DNA of 13,873 nucleotides from Acidobacteriota bacterium (GTDB lineage: Bacteria; Acidobacteriota; Terriglobia; Acidiferrales; UBA7541), in contig JAGWRH010000010.1 in assembly GCA_028876695.1 (NCBI GenBank), positions 1-13,873 of the forward strand. Direction: 5' to 3'. Below the pieces are notes generated by a model. That model was not told where the DNA came from. It searched no databases and worked only from the letters and a program-made list of their open reading frames with translations. Position numbers and translations under genes: made by a program. Positions within the stretch are counted from its first letter, which is position 1, and every line of letters begins with the position of its first letter. Positions 8,065-13,873 of the stretch are shown here, one piece after another.

Positions 8065-8484
8065 CTACCGCTTGTCGTGCGGATTGTTTCGTGTAAGGTA
8101 CGCGGCGATCGCATCCAGGTCGGCATCGCTGATTTCCGTCTTGCGGAAAAACGGCATCACCGCAATTCCGTTTCGCACGTACGTTTTGATCAGCTGCGGA
8201 GTCAAGTCCGTGCGATCCGCAAGCAGCGCGGGCTTCGCGCCTTTGTATTTCGCCTGCAGCGCGAGCGTCCCCGGCTTTCCCGCGCCGGCGCCGTGGCACA
8301 CTGTGCAGTACTCTTGATAGGGCGCGTACCCACGCGGCTGATCCTTCGATTGCGGCGTCACGTCGCTCCAGAACGATTTCGCCGCCGGACTTTCTTGCTG
8401 CGCGACCGCCCGCCGCGCGCCCGCCATCGCCGAGGCCGTCGCGGCGGCGACGGTGAGAATTGTTACTATCCCGAGTCTCCTCAT
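8065..8484 (-). CDS. Exported c-type cytochrome, PchC-like partner of the flavoprotein
   Basis: Small monohaem cytochrome c of 139 aa. Residues 1-28 form a Sec-type signal peptide (MRRLG..., an alanine-rich core, AVA-Q). The haem-binding CTVCH is at 60-64, and Met110 in VMPFF is the expected sixth ligand, followed by the typical final helix (EISDADLDAIAAYL). It should fold in the periplasm and accept electrons from the flavoprotein encoded just upstream. The start codon overlaps that gene's stop (ATGA at 8481-8484), and a strong site, AGAGGAAGG, lies 1-2 nt before the ATG. In 4-cresol dehydrogenase (PchCF) the flavoprotein passes electrons to exactly this type of small cytochrome. The partnership here is inferred from gene overlap and family precedent. 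A general-purpose cytochrome is the alternative. Confidence 0.9.
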   Translation of the reverse strand: MRRLGIVTILTVAAATASAMAGARRAVAQQESPAAKSFWSDVTPQSKDQPRGYAPYQEYCTVCHGAGAGKPGTLALQAKYKGAKPALLADRTDLTPQLIKTYVRNGIAVMPFFRKTEISDADLDAIAAYLTRNNPHDKR

Positions 8485-10133
8485 GCCTTCCTCTCCCGCA
8501 GATGCTTGGGCCAGATTCCATATCGGCCGGCCGAGAGAATCCCGTTCGGATCGACGGCATCCTTCAGCGTCTCGTGAAGTCGCAGTAGCGAATGATTGTT
8601 GTAACTGTAGGTGTTCATGATCGTGTCCTGATACGCCGGCGCGGTACGGTATTCGCCCCAGCCGTGCTCCGCGGCCCGCTGAATCATCTTCTTGAACGCC
8701 GCGCGATTCCTTCGATTCGTTTCGATGTCGTGCGTCACCGGAAACGCAAAGATGTAAATGAACGCCCGCTCCCAGTAGCAGGAAGGCAGGCTGAAAGCCG
8801 AAAGCACCGGGATTCCAAATTCCTTTGCCGCCTCCTGGAACACGCGGTTCGCTTCAATAATTGCCTCGCCGGTTCGCGGAATGATCGGTGAAAACCACAT
8901 GTGCCCGTTCGCCGGCGTCGGATTCATCGGCGTCCGCTCGCCAATCGAAAACATCGCCAGACTCGGTATGCCGAATTGCGGCTTGTGCACCTTCTCGCGC
9001 TGCTCCGGCGTCAACGGCAGTTTGTAAAATTCGTCTTGCATGAATTTCGCGCCGGGAATCGCGGAAAATTTATCCTGGCAGTACTCCCAGTTCGCGGAGT
9101 TGGCTTTCGGCGCGCCGTAGAAGCTCAGCTTGCAGCTCCAGTAGGGGATCTTCTTGCGTAAAGCGTATTCCTGCAGTTCCGGCGATTTGCCCACGTCCGC
9201 TTTCGCGATCAATGCATTTAACTCCGGGTCAGTCGGCGGAGCGGGTTCGGAGTACGCCTTGGTTATGTCTTGAATCATGGTAACGCTGAGCAGAGGGCTG
9301 CCGATATCCGGCATTCCGTTCGTCGCGCGCGTATTTTCGAGGTAGGTCATAATCTCGACCATCGGCATCAGATCTTCATACCGCTCGAAGTACGCCGTCC
9401 CCGAAAGGTACGCTTCCGGCTGCGGCATCAGCCAGAATCCCATCTTCGTTACCACGCCGAAATTCGACTGCGAAAAAATCCCATCGACCCACGGACCGAA
9501 TCCCGTCTTATACTCCTGCCATGTTTTCGAGCCGGGCATAGCGCCCATGCCCGTGCGGACGATTTCGCCGTTTGCCAGCACCACCTCCATTCCGCAATGC
9601 GAATCGAAATGATTCCGGTAGTTCGCCATCAAATATCCGCCGCCGCGGTCGAGCGAATTTCCAATCGGGCTGCCCCATCCGGGATCAGGCACGTCAATCC
9701 AGAGTTTGATCCCGCGCTCCTGAATGTGGCGGTAGAGATCGAAGTAGCTGACGCCCGGCTCGACCAGCGCGTACGCGCTCTTTTCGTTCACCTCTAAAAT
9801 TCGGTTCATGCGCTTCAGGTCCAGCACCACGCTGCCTGAATAAACCGGAGCCGACCCGCCGTACCCCAAATTTTTCCCGGTGGAGACCGCATAGATCGGG
9901 ATTTTGTAATGGTTGGCAATGCGAACCACCTGCTGAACTTGCTCGACGCTATCCGGAGCGACGGCCGCCGACGCCACCAGTTCATCGCTCTCGCCCCAAA
10001 ATGGCGAGTACGCATCTTTATAAAGCGCCACGTCGCCGTCGTCCGTAAACACCCATTCCTTCCCGACGGCCTGTTCGAACTTCGCAATCGCCGCCGAAAA
10101 ATCGGTGCTGCTCACTCCGGGCGGAATTCGCAT
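8481..10133 (-). CDS. VAO/4-cresol dehydrogenase-family FAD-dependent oxidoreductase
   Basis: Flavoprotein of 550 aa in the vanillyl-alcohol oxidase / 4-cresol dehydrogenase family, which oxidises para-substituted phenols through quinone-methide intermediates. The N-terminal PP-type FAD domain includes STGKNLGYGG (84-93), PGWGSPIGNSLDRGGGY (151-167) and GMEVVLANGEIVRTGMG (181-197); the FAD domain continues to SQSNFGVVTKMGFWLMP (221-237). The C-terminal substrate domain includes NGHMWFSP (409-416), EYR (494-496) and DPNGILSAGRYGIWP (528-542). Compared from memory with P. putida PchF, Tyr91, Tyr495 and Arg496 match the phenolate-binding residues Tyr95, Tyr473 and Arg474. The PchF flavin-linking Tyr384 has no counterpart, and His411 sits where VAO has its flavin-linking histidine. 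There is no signal peptide. GAGGA 7 nt before the ATG supports the start. The substrate is unknown, probably a 4-alkyl- or 4-hydroxybenzyl-type phenol. Confidence 0.92.
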   Translation of the reverse strand: MRIPPGVSSTDFSAAIAKFEQAVGKEWVFTDDGDVALYKDAYSPFWGESDELVASAAVAPDSVEQVQQVVRIANHYKIPIYAVSTGKNLGYGGSAPVYSGSVVLDLKRMNRILEVNEKSAYALVEPGVSYFDLYRHIQERGIKLWIDVPDPGWGSPIGNSLDRGGGYLMANYRNHFDSHCGMEVVLANGEIVRTGMGAMPGSKTWQEYKTGFGPWVDGIFSQSNFGVVTKMGFWLMPQPEAYLSGTAYFERYEDLMPMVEIMTYLENTRATNGMPDIGSPLLSVTMIQDITKAYSEPAPPTDPELNALIAKADVGKSPELQEYALRKKIPYWSCKLSFYGAPKANSANWEYCQDKFSAIPGAKFMQDEFYKLPLTPEQREKVHKPQFGIPSLAMFSIGERTPMNPTPANGHMWFSPIIPRTGEAIIEANRVFQEAAKEFGIPVLSAFSLPSCYWERAFIYIFAFPVTHDIETNRRNRAAFKKMIQRAAEHGWGEYRTAPAYQDTIMNTYSYNNHSLLRLHETLKDAVDPNGILSAGRYGIWPKHLRERKA

Positions 10134-10195
10134 CGCGCAATCCTCGCGTGGTTGGAACGCAGTGCTGTAGGCCTTTTACAATCGTTTTACTGGCG

Positions 10196-10873
10196 TCACG
10201 TCTTGTCGCTTTTGGTTCGGCGTGGAGCGCCGGGAGCGATAACCCACGTCACCAACTGCTCCGCGCTTTCTCCAGTGCTATCGGCTTGGCTCGAAAACCA
10301 TGCTTTCGTCGCACGGCCCCGCTCCGCCGGAAATTGCGCCACCAACTCAGCCATGTGCCCTGGCCATTGGCGGTCGCTCCTTTCCATCTCACGCGCGCGT
10401 GTCAGAAGCTCGTCCGGCCCGGAAAACTCGTGCTCCATTCGACTTTCCCGCGCGCGCTTGACGCCTTCGGCTAGCGTGGCGACAGTCGCGAATTTTGGCC
10501 GGTGATCCACTCGCATCGTGACCCGCATTCCCGCATCGCGCGCCAGCATCTCCAGGCAAAAGATTGGTCCCGCCGCCGTCATTCCCGCAATCGCCGCGGG
10601 TTCCTGCTTCCATCGATCGTAGAGATCGTTGAACCAGACACCGGTGATGTCGCCGCGAATGCCGCATATTGCGAGCCCCCGCCGCTCCAATTCGTCCGCG
10701 AACGCTCTGCATGCCGCGTACCGTTCGTCGAAAATCACTTTGTAGACTGGCAGCGCCCCGGCCTCCGGCTTATCGACCGCCGCAAAAAGCTCGCGCGACA
10801 CTCCCGCTCGAGCGGCGATCGGCAAGCTCAGCGCCGCCACGCCCAGATGCAGAAATTCCCGTCGATTCGTCAT
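10196..10873 (-). CDS. Tat-signal protein of unknown function in the flavocytochrome cluster
   Basis: 225-residue exported protein that I cannot assign to a named family. The N-terminus MTNRREFLHLGVAALSLPIA has a twin-arginine motif (RREFL), a hydrophobic core and an ARA cleavage region, so Tat export is likely. The body has KVIFDERYAACRAFADELER (45-64), ICGIRGDITGVWFNDLYDRW (69-88) and GMTAAGPIFCLEMLARDAGM (97-116). Three cysteines are at 55, 70 and 106, without a haem or iron-sulfur pattern. The frame extends to 11014, but the ATG at 10873 places the Tat motif correctly and lies just downstream of a good promoter. It precedes the flavoprotein gene by 62 bp. P. putida p-cresol operons carry an extra gene, pchX, between pchC and pchF; equivalence is a guess from context. 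A role in exporting or assembling the flavoprotein is inference. Confidence 0.75.
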   Translation of the reverse strand: MTNRREFLHLGVAALSLPIAARAGVSRELFAAVDKPEAGALPVYKVIFDERYAACRAFADELERRGLAICGIRGDITGVWFNDLYDRWKQEPAAIAGMTAAGPIFCLEMLARDAGMRVTMRVDHRPKFATVATLAEGVKRARESRMEHEFSGPDELLTRAREMERSDRQWPGHMAELVAQFPAERGRATKAWFSSQADSTGESAEQLVTWVIAPGAPRRTKSDKT

Positions 10874-10893
10874 GGGGCACCCCGTGTGCGTCC

Positions 10894-10921
10894 GGTATAT
10901 CACTCCATGCGCGCCTGTCAA
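10894..10921 (-). promoter_or_regulatory. Sigma70-type promoter of the flavocytochrome cluster
   Basis: On the minus strand, TTGACA (10916-10921) is followed after 16 bp by TATACC (10894-10899). The -35 is perfect and the -10 matches four of six positions. Transcription would start near 10887, about 14 nt before the Tat-protein ATG at 10873. A second TTGACT lies exactly 20 bp further upstream (10936-10941), either a near-repeat of the -35 or part of an activator site. Confidence 0.5.
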
Positions 10922-11130
10922 GAAAGTTCGCTCCAAGTCAATCAGAGAGGCGGGTCGGCTAACGGTGACGGAATTGTACGGAAGTAATCTCACCAACGCG
11001 GCAAGTTCGCTCAATCGCTGATGGTGGGAGTTTTTCGTTCTTCGATCATGTTCCCTCGCGGCATCCTTTCAATACAACGCGCCCTGTCGCCTGGCGATAC
11101 CCTTCCGCCGGTCCACTCGCGATTCGCGCC

Positions 11131-11144
11131 GCATAACGTTATGC
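11131..11144. promoter_or_regulatory. Perfect 14-bp palindrome, possible operator
   Basis: GCATAACGTTATGC is an uninterrupted perfect palindrome, AT-rich in its centre compared with its surroundings, about 70 bp before the ATG at 11214. This is the size and position of a dimeric repressor or activator site for the downstream secreted-protein gene. Nothing else in the window carries an obvious second copy, so a role is only suggested. Confidence 0.3.
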
Positions 11145-11213
11145 TCCACACAACCGTCATCACCTCGCGCGCATCCGAAAGCCAGCCGCCATGGATTGCC
11201 CAATGGGTTACAA

Positions 11214-11852
11214 ATGACGCGACCTCTCGCGCAGCTCGCTTCGCTAATTTTTCTGCCGCTGCTTCTCGCCGCGGCCGCAACGGCGCAAAAGGACGCCTCC
11301 GCCCCGCCGCCGTCTCTTGCGCATGATTCTCACGCCGGCATCACTATATCGGCCGCGCCGGTAACCGATACGTCTCGCGCCAAGCACGTCTTCGGCAGAG
11401 CGAACCCACTCCCGGCCGGCATCTTGCCTGTCGAGGTCTTCCTTCGAAACGACTCCGCCGAACCCGTTCAAATCGGCCTCGATTCGATTGAACTCGATAT
11501 TCACTATCAGAACGGGCGCATGGACGGCGTCGAATCGCTTCCTCCCGCCCAAGTTGCGCTCCTCATCGCCCACCCCCACGGAAATCCGCAAGCGCCCCGC
11601 ACGCGCCGGTTCCCCATCGGGTCTGAAACCGTGAAGGACAAGAAAGTGGACGAACTCGCGGACGTTCTCCGCCCGCTCGCGCTAAACTCCGATATTGTCC
11701 CCCCGATGGGGGCGGTCCACGGGTATCTCTTCTTTGATGTCCAGCACGATCTATCTCTCGTTGGCCGGTCCAGCCTCTACATTCCGGACGCCGTGATCGT
11801 TCCGTCTAAGAAGCCTCTGATCTTCTTTGAGGTGTCCTTCGCCACGCCATGA
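11214..11852 (+). CDS. Secreted protein of unknown function (212 aa)
   Basis: The protein begins with a Sec-type signal peptide (MTRPLAQLASLIFLPLLLAA, cleavage probably after ATA at about residue 24), followed by a proline- and alanine-rich linker and a beta-rich domain. Segments that look structured include HVFGRANPLPAGILPVEVFL (58-77), RNDSAEPVQIGLDSIELDIH (78-97) and MGAVHGYLFFDV (165-176). The alternation of hydrophobic strands suggests an immunoglobulin-like or beta-sandwich fold. I have seen similar exported proteins with an FGxxxxxxGILPV motif in acidobacteria, but no function is known to me. The ATG at 11214 is preferred to a TTG six codons earlier because it places the signal peptide at the N-terminus. 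The ribosome-binding site is poor. The gene stands alone, divergent from the flavocytochrome cluster. Confidence 0.75.
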   Translation: MTRPLAQLASLIFLPLLLAAAATAQKDASAPPPSLAHDSHAGITISAAPVTDTSRAKHVFGRANPLPAGILPVEVFLRNDSAEPVQIGLDSIELDIHYQNGRMDGVESLPPAQVALLIAHPHGNPQAPRTRRFPIGSETVKDKKVDELADVLRPLALNSDIVPPMGAVHGYLFFDVQHDLSLVGRSSLYIPDAVIVPSKKPLIFFEVSFATP

Positions 11853-11863
11853 GCGAGGGAGTC

Positions 11864-11900
11864 GCTCCCAGGCCCGGTCGCTGGCGGCTCCCAGGCCGGT
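11864..11900. repeat. Short direct repeat (14-15 bp, two copies)
   Basis: GCTCCCAGGCCCGGT at 11864-11878 and GCTCCCAGGCCGGT at 11887-11900 differ by one inserted C and start 23 bp apart. They immediately follow the secreted-protein gene. They could come from a local duplication or slippage; no function is evident. Confidence 0.5.
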
Positions 11901-12085
11901 TCCAACAATTTGCCCAATCGGCGCCCGTGAATGCTCAAAATGTGCATCTAACCAATCTCCGGGCCTCGCAACGTGCTGTGGCCGCCCTGTTTGCGTGGTT
12001 TTACGAATAGACGCGATGGCCTCACGCGTGCTGCCGTTAACCGTTTTTGCTGTCGGCGGCCAGCGCTTTGAGCGGCCCTTGATCG

Positions 12086-12122
12086 GTACGGGGATCGAGT
12101 ACGGAGACCGGTACTGGAACCA
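12086..12122. repeat. Three degenerate tandem 12-13 bp units headed by GTAC
   Basis: Successive units GTACGGGGATCGA (12086-12098), GTACGGAGACCG (12099-12110) and GTACTGGAACCA (12111-12122) share the pattern GTACNGRRAYC. Each GTAC is itself palindromic, and the spacings are 13 and 12 bp, slightly more than one helical turn. The block lies alone in the intergenic region and inflates false open frames on both strands. Confidence 0.5.
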
Positions 12123-12246
12123 GCCGCGTCGTTCGCAGTTGTGCTTTCGCGCATTTGGGTTGGCCTGAAATGGGAGGAGAAAGCTAGGCCGAACATGCTC
12201 GATCACTTAGCTAACCGAAAAGCCGGCGACCGCCCGAGGCCCGTAA

Positions 12247-12275
12247 TTGCCCCGGCAGCTATCCGCGCGTATGAT
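12247..12275 (+). promoter_or_regulatory. Promoter of the S55-like gene, predicting a near-leaderless mRNA
   Basis: TTGCCC (12247-12252), a 17-bp spacer and TATGAT (12270-12275) form a good sigma70-type promoter. Initiation 6-8 nt after the -10 would fall at about 12281-12283, only 2-4 nt before the ATG at 12285. This fits with the absence of any Shine-Dalgarno sequence before that start. Confidence 0.5.
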
Positions 12276-12284
12276 GTTGCTTCT

Positions 12285-13873
12285 ATGCTTCGCGGCCTTC
12301 GATCGCTCTGCGTTTTGGTACTAGCAGTGGCGACGCTCGTTTGCGTGCGGCCCGCCGCAGCCGCCGATGTTCCTCAGATTTTCCCGCTCAGCGAAGTGAA
12401 ACCCGGCATGGCCGGTGTGATGTATACGGTTATGCAGGGCGATCAGATTCAAAAAATCGACCTACAGGTAATCGGCGTGCTCCAAAACGCGCTCGGTCCG
12501 AAGCACGACGTGATCCTGGTCAAGCTTCTCGGACCGCAAGCTGAAGAGAGCGGCGTTGTGGCCGGCATGAGCGGCAGCCCGGTTTACATCGACGGCAAGC
12601 TGGTCGGCGCGCTTTCTTTGAAGCTCGGCGCGTTCACCAAAGACGCCATCGGCGGCGTCACGCCGATCGCGGACATGCTGCAGGTCGCGCAGTACCGCAC
12701 GCCTTCGACGCTTCGGAATGCCGAAGCCGCGCCCTCCAAAGGCCATAGCCGCACGGCGGATTCCGCCGCTCAGCCGCCATCCCAACCGTCCGCGGTCGCC
12801 TGGCCCAGCCGCTATCGCGTCCCGCTCTCTTCTGGATTCGCGCAGCCAGTCGCCGCCGGCGGACAATTTCTCGTCCCCATCGAAACGCCGCTGGTGACCA
12901 CCGGCCTCTACCCGCAAACATTTGCGTGGTTCAATAAGCAGTTTTCATCGTTTGGCATGGCCGCGATGGCCGGAGGAACCGCGCCGTCTTCGCCGGCCGA
13001 CTTGAATGTCAAGCCCGGCGAAATGGTCGGCATCGATTTGATCCGCGGCGATCTCTCCATCAGCGCGGGCTGTACCGTCACAACCATCGAAGCCAATCGC
13101 ATTCTTGCCTGCGGGCATCCGCTCTTCGGTTTCGGAGCCGTGCAGATGCCCATCTCCGCGGCCCACGTGGTCATGACTCTCGCGTCAGCGCAAGCTTCAA
13201 CGAAGGTCATCACCACCGGCGGCGTGATCGGCACGCTCACGCAGGATCGCCAGACCGCCATTAGCGGCACGCTCGGAGCTGGTCCGGCAATGGTCCCCGT
13301 CAATCTGACGCTCGAAACGCCCGACGGCGAAAACATGTATCACTTCGAAGTGGTGCAGAGCCCGCAATTAACGGCCCAGCTCGTCGCCACCGCCGCCTTC
13401 AATGGCATCACCGGCAGCGCTGCCTACGACCAGAGCACCACGTTGCAGCTCGACGGCAATATCGAATTGAAGGGCCACGCGCCGGTGCGCCTCCAGGATC
13501 TTTTTGCGCCCACCGACCAATCCACTCCCGCGGGTTTCTTTCTGGCCACTTCCGTCGAATCGGATTTCGCGCAGATCTATTCGAATCCCTACGAGCTGCC
13601 GCAAATCCAGCGCGTCGATCTCACCGTGAAAGCTCTCCCCGACCGGCGCTGGGCCATGATCGACGACGCTTGGGTGGAAAAAAGCGAAGTGCAGCCGGGC
13701 GAATCCGTGAAAGTTCGCGTGCTGCTCCGGCCCTATCGCGGCGCGCCGTTCATTCAGGAAATCCCGATCACCATTCCGGCGCAGACCGCTCGCGGCACCC
13801 TCGAACTGGTCGTCAGCGATGCGGCATTTTTGAACCGCAACGTGCAAAGCCTGGCGTATACATCGCAAGGCCA
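12285..13873 (+). CDS. Secreted SpoIVB peptidase S55-like protein (3' partial)
   Basis: The frame starts at ATG 12285 and is still open at the right edge (529 complete codons). Residues 1-26 are a signal peptide ending AAA-A, so the protein is exported. The N-terminal block has EVKPGMAGVMYTVMQGDQIQ (about 36-55) and DVILVKLLG, then GVVAGMSGSPVYIDGKLVGA (about 90-109), matching the SpoIVB active-site serine motif; Ser96 is the likely nucleophile. A proline-, serine- and alanine-rich stretch (about 140-175) follows. A second block contains ILACGHPLFGFG (273-284, His278), like the SpoIVB histidine motif, then GVIGTLTQDRQTAISGTLG. The C-terminal region looks beta-rich. The order of the Ser and His blocks is reversed relative to B. 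subtilis SpoIVB. Whether it is an active protease is unknown. No sporulation genes are nearby. Confidence 0.85.
   Translation, partial: MLRGLRSLCVLVLAVATLVCVRPAAAADVPQIFPLSEVKPGMAGVMYTVMQGDQIQKIDLQVIGVLQNALGPKHDVILVKLLGPQAEESGVVAGMSGSPVYIDGKLVGALSLKLGAFTKDAIGGVTPIADMLQVAQYRTPSTLRNAEAAPSKGHSRTADSAAQPPSQPSAVAWPSRYRVPLSSGFAQPVAAGGQFLVPIETPLVTTGLYPQTFAWFNKQFSSFGMAAMAGGTAPSSPADLNVKPGEMVGIDLIRGDLSISAGCTVTTIEANRILACGHPLFGFGAVQMPISAAHVVMTLASAQASTKVITTGGVIGTLTQDRQTAISGTLGAGPAMVPVNLTLETPDGENMYHFEVVQSPQLTAQLVATAAFNGITGSAAYDQSTTLQLDGNIELKGHAPVRLQDLFAPTDQSTPAGFFLATSVESDFAQIYSNPYELPQIQRVDLTVKALPDRRWAMIDDAWVEKSEVQPGESVKVRVLLRPYRGAPFIQEIPITIPAQTARGTLELVVSDAAFLNRNVQSLAYTSQG

Larger units (their letters stand above)
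10874..11213 (+). other. Divergent intergenic region between the flavocytochrome cluster and the secreted-protein gene
   Basis: About 340 bp with no convincing gene; the longest frames here read as arginine-rich shadows. It holds the minus-strand promoter near 10894-10921, the extra TTGACT at 10936-10941 and a perfect palindrome at 11131-11144. No recognisable promoter hexamers are seen at a good distance from the plus-strand gene at 11214. No RNA gene is recognised. Confidence 0.5.
11853..12284 (+). other. Intergenic region with short repeats, no supported gene
   Basis: About 430 bp between the secreted-protein gene and the S55-like gene. Immediately at the stop codon there is a short hairpin: GAGCGA at 11851-11856, a five-base loop, and TCGCTC at 11862-11867, without a T-run, so it is a poor terminator candidate. 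Two near-identical copies of GCTCCCAGGCC(C)GGT lie at 11864-11878 and 11887-11900. Degenerate GTAC-headed tandem units follow at 12086-12122. Open frames on both strands here have atypical, repeat-driven compositions. No tRNA or other RNA gene is recognised. The right end carries a promoter for the next gene. Confidence 0.5.

Noticed and set aside
11011..11280. 89-aa minus-strand frame in the divergent intergenic region
   Set aside because: Overlaps the signal peptide of the plus-strand gene, has no motif and no good start site.
11751..12206. Open frames on both strands across the intergenic region (minus 11751-12206, plus 11827-12168)
   Set aside because: Their apparent composition comes from the GTAC-headed repeats and flanking DNA. 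Neither has a ribosome-binding site or a domain, and the minus frame overlaps the end of the secreted-protein gene.
11853..12284. tRNA, small RNA or CRISPR array in the intergenic regions
   Set aside because: No cloverleaf with a T-loop consensus and no regularly spaced identical repeats of CRISPR size were found; the repeats present are short and degenerate.

Overview
The window is dense, GC-rich DNA from a diderm (Gram-negative-type) bacterium. It carries lipid A, Kdo and heptose genes, a periplasmic-type cytochrome c and several exported proteins. The mix of unfused heptose genes, a SpoIVB-S55-like secreted protein and small proteins I associate with soil acidobacteria suggests Acidobacteriota. 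That assignment is inference from memory, not a search result.

Layout. (1) Positions 1-3033, plus strand: a 5'-truncated comEC/rec2-type DNA-uptake channel gene, then a small 89-residue protein of unknown function. (2) Positions 3085-7944, minus strand: an envelope block in transcription order waaA (Kdo transferase), lpxK (lipid A 4'-kinase), rfaE1 (heptose-7-phosphate kinase), rfaE2 (heptose-1-phosphate adenylyltransferase) and an ICMT-like membrane methyltransferase. waaA and lpxK overlap by GTGA, and the two halves of HldE are separate genes. Together these genes supply steps of lipid A phosphorylation, Kdo addition and ADP-heptose synthesis. (3) Positions 8065-10873, minus strand: a three-gene cluster consisting of a Tat-signal protein of unknown function, a VAO/4-cresol-dehydrogenase-family flavoprotein without a signal peptide, and a signal-peptide-bearing cytochrome c overlapping it by ATGA. 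It is preceded by a good sigma70-type promoter (TTGACA, 16 bp, TATACC). (4) Positions 11214-11852, plus strand: a secreted protein of unknown function. (5) Positions 11853-12284: intergenic DNA with short degenerate repeats. (6) Position 12285 to the end, plus strand: a secreted SpoIVB peptidase S55-like protein, cut by the window edge.

The most interesting part is the flavocytochrome cluster. Its flavoprotein keeps the phenol-binding Tyr/Tyr/Arg residues of the family. It appears to have a VAO-like histidine at the flavin-attachment site rather than the PchF tyrosine, and it lacks several other active-site residues. The leaderless flavoprotein next to a Tat-signal partner suggests co-export. 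The S55-like protein is also notable because its GMSGSP block precedes its GHP block, the reverse of the order in SpoIVB.
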